In this document: one piece after another, positions 1-8,138 of the stretch
How positions within the stretch are numbered: the stretch's first letter is position 1
Layout: the number at the start of each line of letters is the position of its first letter
NCBI GenBank assembly: GCA_964647255.1
Contig: CAZYGI010000007.1
Span: 1-64,000, forward strand
DNA from: CAWJEL01 sp964647255
Lineage (GTDB): Bacteria > Chloroflexota > Anaerolineae > CG2-30-64-16
DNA: 64,000 nucleotides
Direction of reading: 5' to 3'
The notes under the pieces: model-generated
What the model was told of the DNA's origin: nothing
Database searches by the model: none
The model's input: the letters and a program-made list of their open reading frames with translations, nothing else
Position numbers and translations under genes: made by a program

Positions 1-1
1 G

Positions 2-2308
2 TACGAGTATCCGATCCTGGAATCCATCGGCTTGCTGAAGGTGGACTTCCTGGGGCTGGCGACCCTCACGTTGATGCGCGAGTGCACCCGGCTGATCCGG
101 GAGCGACATGGCGTCGAGTATACGCTGGTCAACCTGCCCATTGACGATCCGAAAATCTACGAATTGCTCACCGATGGTGATGTGATGGGGGTCTTTCAGG
201 TCGAAGGCGCGGGGATGAGGCGCTGCCTGATGGATCTGCGGCCCACCGAGTTCGATCATATCACCGCAACGATCTCACTCTATCGCCCTGGGCCCATGGA
301 CTTTATCCCGGCGTTCATCGCCTGCCTGCACGGTGAGCAGCAGCCAGAGTACGTCCACAAAGTCCTGGAGCCGATCCTTTCGGAGACGATGGGCGTCTGC
401 GTCTACCAGGAACAGGTCATTCAGATCCTCTCGGATGTCGCCGGCTACACGCCCGGCGAAGCCGATCTCGTCCGCCGCGGCATCAGCAAGAAATCCAAGA
501 AGACGCTCGACGAGCACCGCGAGATCTTCGCCAAGGGCGCGGCGGCCAAGTCCAAGCTCAAGCGCGAGGAGGCGGACGCCATCTGGGACGCGTTGATGGG
601 GTTCGCCCGCTATGGGTTCAACCGGGCGCACGCTGCGGACTACGCGGTGATCGTCGCGCAGACCGCGTTCCTCAAAGCGTATTACCCCGTCGAGTACATG
701 GCCGCGCTGCTGACCATCGAGCGCCACAACACCGACAAGGTCGGCCTGCTGATCGCCGAGTGCCGCCGGATGGGCATCGAGGTGCTGCCGCCGAATATCA
801 ACGTCAGCAGCCATATGTTTACCGTCGAGCAGCTTCCTGCGGGCCGTACGCCGCCCCGGCAGCTGACCACGTTTAAGTTCCCGGTGGAACCCGGCGCGGC
901 GATCCGCATGGGCCTGGACGCGATCAAAAACGTGGGCGAAGGTCCGGTCGAGGCAATCCTGGAAGCGCGCGGGACGCCCTCGCGCGCCTTCACCGGGCTG
1001 GCCGATTTCGCCGATCGCTGCGACTTGCGGAAGGTGAACCGCCGCGGGCTGGAATGCCTGACAAAGGTCGGCGCGTTGGACGACTTCGCGCCGCGCAGCC
1101 AACTGATCGCCGCTCTGGACAATATCCTGCAAGCCAGCGAATCGGCGCACATCGCGCGGGAGATCGGGCAGCTCAGCCTGTTCGGTGGCACGGAAGAGAC
1201 CGAGCATGTGGACATCCTGGCCGGCCTTCCCACCGCAGCGCCGCTCAACACCAAAGAGATGTTGGATTGGGAGAAGGAGCTGGTGGGCGTCTACGTCTCC
1301 AGCCACCCGCTCCAGAAGATGACGGTTGATCTGATGAACGTGATCTCGCACAACGCGGTGGACATCACCGAGGAAGTGGCCGGCAAGGCGGTCTGCGTCG
1401 CAGGCATGATCGCCGAAGTGCGCACCGTGACAACGAAGAAGGGTGAGACGATGGCCTTCTGCCGCCTGGAGGACCTGACCGGCAGCGTGGACATCACGGT
1501 TTTCCCCCAGCTTTTCCGCGAGCGCAAGCCGATGTGGGCGGCGGACAAGATCGTAGTGGTGTACGGCAAGGCCGACAACCGCAATGGCCGCATGAGCGTC
1601 GTTGCCGACTCGGTGCAAGATTACGTCGAGGGGAGCAAAATCATCGAGGATCGCAGCAGCGTGGCGTTCCGCTACCGCAACGGCGGCGAAAGCCCCACCC
1701 GGCCGCAGGTGCAAGAGATGCCGCCCGCGACGCGGTCCTCCCCGCCAGCGCCCGCCGCGGCCGCCCGCTACGCGCCCGCTTTCGCCTCGCAACCCGATGA
1801 TGAAGACGATGACTACTTCGGGGACGAAAGTCCCTTCGCGACCGAAGAACCGGAGTGGCTGGCGGAGGGGCAGGGGAACGGAGGGGCAGGGGAGCAGGGG
1901 AACAAGGGGGCGGCCGTGGAAGGACTGGACTCTGGTTCGCAGCCGCCAGTTCTCCCCGTCGCCGCGGCGCCGCGTCCCCCTGTCGCCGCGTTGCCGGAGT
2001 CCCCGCGGCCGCCTGTCATTGCGTCGCCGCATCCCCCTGTCGCCGCGTCCTCCGAGTCCCCGCGGCCCCGCGTCGTCAAGCTGACCTTCCGCCGCACGCA
2101 GAGCCTGGACGCCGACCGCAAGCGCCTGGCCGAGCTGGTGAAAATCCTGGACAAATACCCCGGCGAGGATCGTTTCGAATTCGAGGTGCTTGCAAACGGA
2201 CATGCCCGCTACCAGCTCGATTTCCCGAACAACCGCACGCGCATCTGCCGCGAGCTCCAGGCGGAGCTGACCCAACGGCTGGGGGCAGGGGGATGGAAGG
2301 TTGAGTAG
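2..2308 (+). CDS. dnaE: DNA polymerase III alpha subunit, 3' part (start outside window)
   Basis: Replicative DNA polymerase catalytic subunit; about 768 C-terminal residues are visible and the frame is open from base 2, so the start lies upstream. The visible part begins just before KVDFLGL, which holds the third catalytic aspartate of the palm (equivalent to D555 of the E. coli enzyme). The fingers motifs (GVFQVEGAGM, SLYRPGPMD, VCVYQEQ, RYGFNRAHAADY) follow, then a helix-hairpin-helix tract (IKNVGEGP) and an OB domain at about 1370-1620. A Pro/Ala/Glu-rich linker encoded by GC-rich short repeats (about 1855-2075) separates the OB domain from a small conserved C-terminal domain. The linker looks like an expanded repeat tract; the flanking domains are normal. 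Identification is secure. Confidence 0.97.
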   Translation, partial: YEYPILESIGLLKVDFLGLATLTLMRECTRLIRERHGVEYTLVNLPIDDPKIYELLTDGDVMGVFQVEGAGMRRCLMDLRPTEFDHITATISLYRPGPMDFIPAFIACLHGEQQPEYVHKVLEPILSETMGVCVYQEQVIQILSDVAGYTPGEADLVRRGISKKSKKTLDEHREIFAKGAAAKSKLKREEADAIWDALMGFARYGFNRAHAADYAVIVAQTAFLKAYYPVEYMAALLTIERHNTDKVGLLIAECRRMGIEVLPPNINVSSHMFTVEQLPAGRTPPRQLTTFKFPVEPGAAIRMGLDAIKNVGEGPVEAILEARGTPSRAFTGLADFADRCDLRKVNRRGLECLTKVGALDDFAPRSQLIAALDNILQASESAHIAREIGQLSLFGGTEETEHVDILAGLPTAAPLNTKEMLDWEKELVGVYVSSHPLQKMTVDLMNVISHNAVDITEEVAGKAVCVAGMIAEVRTVTTKKGETMAFCRLEDLTGSVDITVFPQLFRERKPMWAADKIVVVYGKADNRNGRMSVVADSVQDYVEGSKIIEDRSSVAFRYRNGGESPTRPQVQEMPPATRSSPPAPAAAARYAPAFASQPDDEDDDYFGDESPFATEEPEWLAEGQGNGGAGEQGNKGAAVEGLDSGSQPPVLPVAAAPRPPVAALPESPRPPVIASPHPPVAASSESPRPRVVKLTFRRTQSLDADRKRLAELVKILDKYPGEDRFEFEVLANGHARYQLDFPNNRTRICRELQAELTQRLGAGGWKVE

Positions 2309-2409
2309 AGGCGAAGCACGCATCGCTCTCAAAGCGACACTGCAAGCATCCTGACCGAGCGATCATCGTCTTTTCGCGGCAAAATGCCAAAGCGGAGCAT
2401 CCTGGGCGG

Positions 2410-2574
2410 AGTCGAAGGATGCGGAGCGATCTTCGGCCTAGTACAACTGGGCGGAAGTGGCGCGGTGGTTTTGTAGCACAATCCTCTGGATTGTGCAGAC
2501 GCAATCCAGAGGATTGCGCCACAACAAACCGCTGGTGCATTTACGCCGACGTGTACTAGTTGCATCCTTCGACT
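2410..2574. repeat. Inverted-repeat element interrupted by a CTAG-ended MITE
   Basis: AGTCGAAGGATGC (2410-2422) and its exact complement GCATCCTTCGACT (2562-2574) flank the MITE at 2438-2559. The arrangement suggests a palindromic repeat into which the MITE later inserted. It fills most of the gene-free stretch 2309-2600 between the convergent dnaE and HD genes; nothing else is evident there. Confidence 0.6.
2438..2559. mobile_element. Putative 122-bp MITE with CTAG-bounded ends
   Basis: The element starts CTAGTACA and ends TGTACTAG (8-bp terminal inverted repeat). Its core is an imperfect cruciform built from two copies of CAATCCTCTGGATTG-like palindromes (2478-2520). The length is nearly identical to the element at 17583-17703, which also begins CTAGTAC. 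The CTAG boundary fits the TA-within-CTAG target known for IS630-type transposases, but no transposase is present in the window. Confidence 0.6.
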
Positions 2575-2600
2575 GGCATCTCACCGTAGCGCACGTAATC

Positions 2601-3245
2601 CTAAGCCTCACCCAAGACTTCGGCGTCCAACCTCTCGAAGAACTCCCGCATGAACTGCTGCCGCTCGGCCGCAATCGCGCGTGCGGTCGCGGTGTAAAGC
2701 CGGGCGGGGATGCGATCCAGCTTAAACACGAACTCGTGCACCGGCGTGTACGCCTCACCCAGCGCATCCGGTGCGCGGATGGCGTCGCCGTCCTCCGCCG
2801 CGATCGCGCGCCAGGGGCGCCGCCACAGGGCGGTGCCGTGGCTGCCCGCGTACGCGTAGGCGCGCGCCACGCCGATCGCGCCGATGGCGTCCAGCTTATC
2901 CGCATCCGACAGGCATTGCGCCTCCAGGGTGCGCGGCGCAGGATTGGCGCGGAAGCGATGCGCCTCGATGGCGTGCGCCACCGCCTCGACAAATGCCGCG
3001 GGCTCGCCCGCCAGCAGCTCGCGCGCCCGGGCAGCCCCGCGCAGATGATGCGTCTCGCGGCCCTCGCTTTCGCCGATGTCGTGCAGCAAGGCCGCAGCCC
3101 GCACCACCGCCAGATCGGCGCCCTCGGCCGCCGCGATGCGTTCGGCCAGTGCGGTCACGCGCAGCACATGATCGAAATCGTGCCCGCCGCCGCCATTCTC
3201 GTAGAGCGAACGCGCAAAGTCAACCGTGATGGGATCGGCTGGCAT
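2601..3245 (-). CDS. HD-domain phosphohydrolase (YedJ-like)
   Basis: Predicted metal-dependent phosphohydrolase of 214 residues. HD-superfamily motifs are in order: H22-D23 with H26 (HDFDHVLRV), H55-D56 (LLHDIGE), and a conserved SDADKLDAIGAIGVARA block near residues 113-129 that is typical of YedJ-like proteins. The start chosen is MPADPITV, whose ATG overlaps the TAA stop of the upstream membrane-protein gene by one base (TAATG), pointing to translational coupling. Substrate is unknown; family members are thought to act on nucleotides or phosphorylated metabolites. Confidence 0.85.
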   Translation of the reverse strand: MPADPITVDFARSLYENGGGGHDFDHVLRVTALAERIAAAEGADLAVVRAAALLHDIGESEGRETHHLRGAARARELLAGEPAAFVEAVAHAIEAHRFRANPAPRTLEAQCLSDADKLDAIGAIGVARAYAYAGSHGTALWRRPWRAIAAEDGDAIRAPDALGEAYTPVHEFVFKLDRIPARLYTATARAIAAERQQFMREFFERLDAEVLGEA

Positions 3246-4207
3246 TAAGCTACCTCGGCAGGCCGGCGTCGGCCCTGCCACCAGAGGAGCCCGCCGGGCA
3301 GGCTGGCGACAATCGCGATCGCCTGCCCCAGCACCGACACCGCCAGGCTGTGCTCTGCCGGGACACCGGCCAGGCCGAAGAAGAACGGGTACGCCGCCTG
3401 GCTCACACCCAGCCCGCCGATGGAAATCGGGAGCATCATCACCAGCGCGATCAGGGGGTTAAAGAGAAAGATCGCCGGCAACGACATCAGCCCGCCCATC
3501 GCCTGCGATAAACACCAATTCATGAAGGTTGTACAGACGATGCCAACCAGCGCCACGGCAAAGGCCGCGGCCAATGCCGCGTATCTGAACCGATAGGCAT
3601 TGAACGCATCCGAGAGCTTCATCCAGAATGGTGCCAGGGGCCGGAGCAGCCGGAGCATGAACACCCGCGAGATCAGGCCGCGCAAGCGCCGGCTCAACAG
3701 CGCGGCAAAAACGCCGACCAGCACCGCCAGGGCGAGGAAAGCCACCCATTCGACCTGTTGCAACGCGTGCTGTCCGGTGAGGTTCACCGTGACGATGGCT
3801 GCCACGGCCGCGGAACTCATATACGCGAGCAGGCCGATGATCCGATCCACCACCACCGAGACGGCCGCATCCGCGGTGCGGTCAGTGTAGCGGGCCAGGC
3901 CATAGCCGCGCATCACATCCCCGCCCACGTTAGCCGGCAAAAAGTTGTTGAAGAAGAAGCCCACGTAGAGGAACTGCAGCACCGCACCGAACGGAACCCG
4001 CACGCCCTGGGCGCGCAGTAAGATTTGCCACTTGGCGCCGTTCACAATGATCGCCAGCGTGAAGAGCGCCAGCGCAGCCAGCACCAGCCACAGGTTCGCT
4101 GAGGCCAGTTGCGCGAAGACGCGAGCAGGCTTGGCCAGCCACAGCGCGAACGCAATCAAGCCGAAGCTGACAACGATTTTGAGCAAGTTGATCAGTTTGT
4201 CGCGCAA
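3245..4207 (-). CDS. Flippase-like integral membrane protein (UPF0104/LPG synthase TM family)
   Basis: About 320 residues with many hydrophobic segments and the hallmark block FFFNNFLPANVGGDVMRGYGLAR of this family (shown here as its parts NNFLPANVGGD and MRGY). It corresponds to the transmembrane part of lysylphosphatidylglycerol synthases without the synthase domain; stand-alone members are suspected lipid-linked sugar or lipid flippases. It lies directly downstream of a GT2 glycosyltransferase gene on the same strand, which fits a role in envelope glycolipid or polysaccharide export. The start at TTG (4205-4207) is the only plausible one in frame and lacks a strong ribosome site, so the exact N-terminus is uncertain. 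Confidence 0.8.
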   Translation of the reverse strand: MRDKLINLLKIVVSFGLIAFALWLAKPARVFAQLASANLWLVLAALALFTLAIIVNGAKWQILLRAQGVRVPFGAVLQFLYVGFFFNNFLPANVGGDVMRGYGLARYTDRTADAAVSVVVDRIIGLLAYMSSAAVAAIVTVNLTGQHALQQVEWVAFLALAVLVGVFAALLSRRLRGLISRVFMLRLLRPLAPFWMKLSDAFNAYRFRYAALAAAFAVALVGIVCTTFMNWCLSQAMGGLMSLPAIFLFNPLIALVMMLPISIGGLGVSQAAYPFFFGLAGVPAEHSLAVSVLGQAIAIVASLPGGLLWWQGRRRPAEVA

Positions 4208-4297
4208 GGAGAACTCGTTTCGTAGCCGGTCACTCGTGCTGCGGTCTTCGTGATGTGCGCAAGATGCAGGGTACGTCGAACGAGATGCGCCATCCGA

Positions 4298-4325
4298 CTA
4301 CGCTCCACGCCCCACGCTCCACGCC
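4298..4325. repeat. Heptamer tandem array (CTACGCT/CCACGCC type)
   Basis: Four consecutive heptamers (CTACGCT, CCACGCC, CCACGCT, CCACGCC) end exactly at the stop codon of the glycosyltransferase gene (TGA, complement of 4326-4328). Same family as the arrays at 6741-6820 and 47309-47343. Confidence 0.75.
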
Positions 4326-5291
4326 TCACCGCTTCTGCGCCAACGCGGTCGGCCGCAGGTCGTCGCCGGCCAGCGTCTCTTCCTTGGCCGCGCCGACGTC
4401 CGCCTTCTGCGACCAGGCCATGTCCCACACGACGTGGCGATCCTTCTTGATGGCGAAATCGTACCAGCCCAGGAGCCGCGACCAGCCCTCCAGCACCGCC
4501 AGCAGGACTAACGTCCACACCAACTGGAGCGCGCCCCAGATCTCCTTGAGGGCAACCTTCGCCACCCGGGTGTTTTGGATGCTGGAAACCGCGTAGCCGT
4601 ATTTGGCTTTCAGGTAAAGATGGCCCGCGTGGTTGCGCCGGCGCTGCCGCACGAAGTCACGGATGGTCTCCGGCCCGGTGTTGTAAACGACGGCGTCGGG
4701 CGCGTAGCGCACCTGCATCCCGCGCTTGAGCACGAGCGCCTCGACGAACGCCTCATCCATCGCCACGTCGGGCGGGAGCTGATCGAACACCTTGCGGAAC
4801 GCAATCATCTCGCCCAGCCGCGGGATCTCCAGGCAGAGCTGGTGCTCCAGCCGCAGTCGCAGATGGGTGAAGAGTCCGGCGATATGCTCCGGCGTGTTCA
4901 CCGGGATCTTGTGCGCGCCGGTCATGCCCACCGTGGGATCGGCGAACATGCGCACCAAGTGCTCTACCGCATCCTCGTCCGGCAGCGTGTCGCCGCTCTC
5001 CAGCACGCAGATCTCTTCCTTTGCGTTCGCCAGGAAGATGTTGATGGCTGCGGTCTTGCCCTCGCGCGTGGGCTGGACAAACAAGTGGATGTCCGGATTT
5101 TCTGCGACGTAGGACTCGATGATGGGAACGGTGTTGTCGGTGCACCCGCTGGCGACCACGATGATCTCGGTGATCTCGACCAAGCGCGTATGCTGCGCCA
5201 GGAGCGCGTCCAGCAGCCGGCCGATGTTCGCCTCTTCGTTGTATGCCGTGACGCCGACGCTGCAGCGCAGCCGCGGCTGGTTGTGTTCCAA
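4326..5291 (-). CDS. GT2-family glycosyltransferase
   Basis: Membrane-associated glycosyltransferase of about 321 residues. The N-terminal GT-A fold has SVGVTAYNEEANIGRLLDAL at the nucleotide-binding strand, VVASGCTDNT, and REGKTAAIN followed by ESGDTLPDEDAV in the place of the usual metal-binding acidic motif. Later come an acceptor-domain motif (MDEAFVEALV) and RQRRRNHAGHLY; a hydrophobic stretch (LQLVWTLVLLAVLEGW) lies near the C-terminus. A TTG start at 5289-5291 is chosen because a GGAGG site precedes it and a strong extended -10 box lies just upstream at 5322-5327, ruling out the longer ATG start at 5360. The gene precedes the flippase-like gene, suggesting a shared envelope-glycan pathway. 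Confidence 0.82.
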   Translation of the reverse strand: MEHNQPRLRCSVGVTAYNEEANIGRLLDALLAQHTRLVEITEIIVVASGCTDNTVPIIESYVAENPDIHLFVQPTREGKTAAINIFLANAKEEICVLESGDTLPDEDAVEHLVRMFADPTVGMTGAHKIPVNTPEHIAGLFTHLRLRLEHQLCLEIPRLGEMIAFRKVFDQLPPDVAMDEAFVEALVLKRGMQVRYAPDAVVYNTGPETIRDFVRQRRRNHAGHLYLKAKYGYAVSSIQNTRVAKVALKEIWGALQLVWTLVLLAVLEGWSRLLGWYDFAIKKDRHVVWDMAWSQKADVGAAKEETLAGDDLRPTALAQKR

Positions 5292-5321
5292 ACCCACCTC
5301 CAACAGAAATGCAGTGACGCG

Positions 5322-5351
5322 ATTATAGCAGAGGGGAGGGAAGAACCCCAA
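5322..5351 (-). promoter_or_regulatory. Promoter of the glycosyltransferase operon
   Basis: Extended -10 TGCTATAAT (TATAAT at 5322-5327) with an 18-bp spacer and a weak -35 TTGGGG (5346-5351), read on the minus strand. Its position inside the longest reading frame decides the downstream TTG start. Confidence 0.65.
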
Positions 5352-5518
5352 CATCCGCATCGTTTCGATTTGCCTGTGATGACCGGCGGCGCGGCGCCGC
5401 TGGAGTTCTGGTTGATGGCGTGCGACCCCATGGCTCCCTCATCGGGTGCCTGCTATCTCTGTTGGTCGGGCGACTACGACGTCTCCTGGCAGGAGGTCAC
5501 CGTGCGGCAAACAAAGAA

Positions 5519-5559
5519 GCGCGGGGATGGCAGGACTTGCTGTCCGCCATCTCCGCGCG
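5519..5559 (-). terminator. Terminator-like hairpin after the HAD-like gene
   Basis: GCGCGG-type stem with GATGGC/GCCATC continuing it, a loop around the GGACAG/CTGTCC region, and a T-rich run (TTCTTTGTTTG) on the minus strand. It lies just downstream of the gene ending at 5575. Confidence 0.5.
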
Positions 5560-5574
5560 CAAGTCAAAATCCGT

Positions 5575-6711
5575 TTACCCCGGCAGTAGCTCGGCGATGG
5601 ATGGGCCGACGATGTGCGTCGGGGTGCGGTGCAAGGGCAGATACCCTTCGGCCACCAGGGCCGGCAGGGGCATGGTCGCTTCATCCGGCTTGTCGGAGGC
5701 GGCGAACAGCAGGCAGCCGCGCTCCTTGAGCCACCGGGCGAACTCGACCACCTCCCGCGTGAGACAGATCTCCTCTACCAAGCGCTGCGCGAGCGGAGCG
5801 TCCTCCGGCAGGCAACCCATGCGACCGACGGTCTCGCGGTATTCGCGGCGCCGGAAAGCCTTGAACGGCGTCGGGTCGCCCGCCACCACCCGGGCATAGA
5901 TGTCGGCGTGCAGCGCGGCCAGCGCGGCCGATGGCAGCCGATCCTGCGCCGCTTCCACCCGGCCGATGAAGTCCGTAAACCCCGCGATCTTGCCCGCGTC
6001 CACGTCGCCCAGCAGATCCTCGCTGGAGGTGAAGCCTGCGCTCACCATCAGACAGATGTAGGCGACATAGTCCTGGTTGTCCGCGGTGAAAGGGTGATAT
6101 TTCGGCACGTTGATCATGCTGTAGGCGCGGCGAAACGCCTCGCGGTCGAACGCTGCGCCGAGCGCCTCGGCGACGGTGGCCTCGATGGCTGCCACCCGCG
6201 CATGGTCAATGGACTTGTCGTTGCGCCCGCGCGCGCCGAGCGCGGTCTTGTCTATGTCCACCAGCACTGCGGTGCGCGCGTCCAGATGTGCGCCCGCGTC
6301 GAACAGCAGCGAGGCGAACTCGGCCAGCGCGCCCCAGCGGTTGGCGAGGAAGACGCCATCCCGCTCGACGACCTGCATCTCCTCATCTTTTTCCGCGCCG
6401 ATGAAGGCCCAGCCGGGCCAGCCGGTAACCGTGCGCAGGCTCCGAAACGCGTTGCCGTCCGCCATCGCCGTGTCGCCGAGGTAGACCAGTTCCGCCAGCT
6501 CGACCGAGCGATTGTCCAGCGCCCGCGCCCGGCGCAGATACCAGGCGGTTGTCTGCGCGTAACTCGCCTCGTGTTTGCGCGGCCGCGTCCCATCCGCCAA
6601 GCCAATCTTGCGCCAGGCATCCGCAAACTGCGGCAGCCGCGCGTCCACCGGGTCCAGGTTGCGGTAGAGGACCAAGTCCTCCACGAGATCATACAAAGAG
6701 AGTTTGGACAT
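5575..6711 (-). CDS. HAD-like protein of unknown function
   Basis: 378 residues, start ATG preceded by GGGAGGAAA. The strand VLVDIDKT (D152, D154, T156) matches HAD motif I (DxDxT), YLGDT (residues 77-81) resembles a second acidic motif out of canonical order, and FAASDKPDEA near residue 345 looks like a substrate-recognition loop. The N-terminal third (YDLVEDLVLYRNLDPVDARL and several Trp/Tyr-rich segments) matches no family I recognise. It could be a phosphatase or a degenerate HAD fold. It sits alone between repeat-rich spacers, so context gives no pathway. Confidence 0.55.
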   Translation of the reverse strand: MSKLSLYDLVEDLVLYRNLDPVDARLPQFADAWRKIGLADGTRPRKHEASYAQTTAWYLRRARALDNRSVELAELVYLGDTAMADGNAFRSLRTVTGWPGWAFIGAEKDEEMQVVERDGVFLANRWGALAEFASLLFDAGAHLDARTAVLVDIDKTALGARGRNDKSIDHARVAAIEATVAEALGAAFDREAFRRAYSMINVPKYHPFTADNQDYVAYICLMVSAGFTSSEDLLGDVDAGKIAGFTDFIGRVEAAQDRLPSAALAALHADIYARVVAGDPTPFKAFRRREYRETVGRMGCLPEDAPLAQRLVEEICLTREVVEFARWLKERGCLLFAASDKPDEATMPLPALVAEGYLPLHRTPTHIVGPSIAELLPG

Positions 6712-6740
6712 GAAATTTCCTCCCGTGCAGCGGAAAACAT

Positions 6741-6820
6741 AGAGCGTGGAGCGTGGAGCGTAGAGCGCGTCCGCTCATTTCGACGCTCTCCGCTCCACGT
6801 TCTCCGCCCCATGCTCCACT
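6741..6820. repeat. Heptamer arrays in two orientations
   Basis: Four direct heptamers (AGAGCGT, GGAGCGT, GGAGCGT, AGAGCGC; 6741-6768) are followed, after 17 bases, by five heptamers of complementary type (CTCTCCG, CTCCACG, TTCTCCG, CCCCATG, CTCCACT; 6786-6820). The last unit supplies part of the stop codon of asd. The opposed arrays could pair into a hairpin in RNA. Confidence 0.8.
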
Positions 6821-7886
6821 ATGCCAGATACCCCTGCGCAACCAGCAGCTCAGCGTTCAAGAGCGCACCGCCGGCCGCGCCGCGGATCGTGTTGTGTCCG
6901 AGCACCACAAACTTATAGTCGAAGAGCGGGTCCGGCCGCAGCCGGCCCACACAGGTCGCCATGCCTTTACCGGCCAGCCGGTCGAGCCGCGGCTGCGGCC
7001 GATCGGCCTCGTTAAACAGGATGATGGCCGGGTCGGGGGCGGAGGGCAGGCCGAGACGTTGCGGCTCGCCGCGGTAGCCGGCCAGCGCCGCGGCGACTTC
7101 CACCTGCGCCGCGGGCCGCTTGAGCTTGACCGACACCGCCTCCAGGTGGCCGTTGCGCACCGCAACGCGGTTGCACTGGGCGCTGACCGCGAAATCGGCC
7201 AGTGCAACGGTGTCACCCGCCAGCGTCCCCAGCAGCTTGCGCGGCTCGATCTCGACCTTTTCCTCCTCGCCGCCGATGTACGGGATGACGTTGTCGAGGA
7301 TGTCCATCGCCGAGACGCCGGGATAGCCCGCGCCGGAGATGGCCTGCATGCTGACCACGTTCACCGCAGCCAGGCCGAAGGTGTCGTGCAGCGGCTTCAG
7401 CGCGCAGACCAGGTGCGTCGTGGTGCAGTTCGGGTTGGTGACGATGAAACCCGACCAGCCGTGCGCCTGCTGCTGGGCCCGGATCAAGGCGGTGTGCTCC
7501 GGGTTCACGTCCGGGATCAGCAGCGGCACATCCGAATCCATGCGGTGCGACGCCGCGTTGGAGCAAACGCCGAACCCCGCCGCGGCCAGCTCCGCCTCCA
7601 CCGGGCCCGCGTTCCCGCTGGGCAGCGCGGAGAAGAGCAGCCGCACGTCGGCCGGGATCGCCGCCGCTTCGGTGGGGAGAAGGGGCAGGTCGGCCACGCT
7701 GGACGGCATCCCGCCGCGCAGCAGCCACTTGCACGCGTCCGCGTAGCGCTTCCCGACCGAGCGGTCGGACGCGGTCAGCGCGGCGATCTCGAACCAGGGA
7801 TGGCCGGCCAGGAGTTGGATGAACCGTTGGCCCACAGCGCCCGTCGCGCCGAGGATGCCGACTTTGAGTTTGGGTTTATTTGTCAT
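6819..7886 (-). CDS. asd: Aspartate-semialdehyde dehydrogenase (archaeal/fungal type)
   Basis: Reduces aspartyl-4-phosphate to aspartate semialdehyde with NADPH in the cytosol, the branch point to threonine, methionine, isoleucine and lysine. 355 residues: N-terminal GILGATGAVGQRF nucleotide-binding loop, catalytic cysteine C154 in TNPNCTTTHLV, and QAISGAGYPGVSAMDILDN typical of the archaeal/yeast class rather than the E. coli class. The start MTNKPKLK is chosen for its GGGGGA ribosome site. It is the third gene of lysC-hom-asd, separated from hom by a 137-bp palindromic element. The stop codon overlaps a heptamer array. Confidence 0.95.
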   Translation of the reverse strand: MTNKPKLKVGILGATGAVGQRFIQLLAGHPWFEIAALTASDRSVGKRYADACKWLLRGGMPSSVADLPLLPTEAAAIPADVRLLFSALPSGNAGPVEAELAAAGFGVCSNAASHRMDSDVPLLIPDVNPEHTALIRAQQQAHGWSGFIVTNPNCTTTHLVCALKPLHDTFGLAAVNVVSMQAISGAGYPGVSAMDILDNVIPYIGGEEEKVEIEPRKLLGTLAGDTVALADFAVSAQCNRVAVRNGHLEAVSVKLKRPAAQVEVAAALAGYRGEPQRLGLPSAPDPAIILFNEADRPQPRLDRLAGKGMATCVGRLRPDPLFDYKFVVLGHNTIRGAAGGALLNAELLVAQGYLA

Positions 7887-7933
7887 GAGTTTCCCCCGTC
7901 CAGGCTTGACGCATGGATTCACTGAGTTGCGAC

Positions 7934-8070
7934 TGTCATTCTGAGCGGGTTAGCGAACCATCGAACCCTGCGACGAAACCTTAGCGAAGAATCTCGTCAC
8001 CCGAAAGACAGATTCTTCGCTGGTGCCTCGCCGCACCGAGCGTTGAGTCGTTGGCCCGCTCAGAATGACA
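7934..8070. repeat. 137-bp palindromic element (TGTCATTCTGAG ends)
   Basis: Perfect 16-bp terminal inverted repeats: TGTCATTCTGAGCGGG at 7934-7949 and its complement at 8055-8070. A second nested 11-bp inverted repeat, GCGAAGAATCT (7984-7994) with its complement (8010-8020), sits inside. It carries no coding sequence, lies between hom and asd, and fills most of the 252-bp spacer 7887-8138. Similar TGTCATTCTGAG palindromes recur in many bacterial genomes; spread was probably by an external transposase or a REP-like mechanism. Confidence 0.8.
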
Positions 8071-8138
8071 ACAAGAATGACTCAATTCACGAGGCGTCGT
8101 CTCCAACCGGCCCAAACGACGCTCTCGCGTTTGCTTCG

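Noticed and set aside
275..2332. Long open frame (685 codons) opposite dnaE
   Set aside because: Arg/His/Asp-rich translation with no family motif; it is the antisense of a GC-rich gene with clear polymerase motifs.
3245..4207. Full lysylphosphatidylglycerol synthase
   Set aside because: Only the transmembrane part (about 320 residues) is present; the C-terminal synthase domain is missing.
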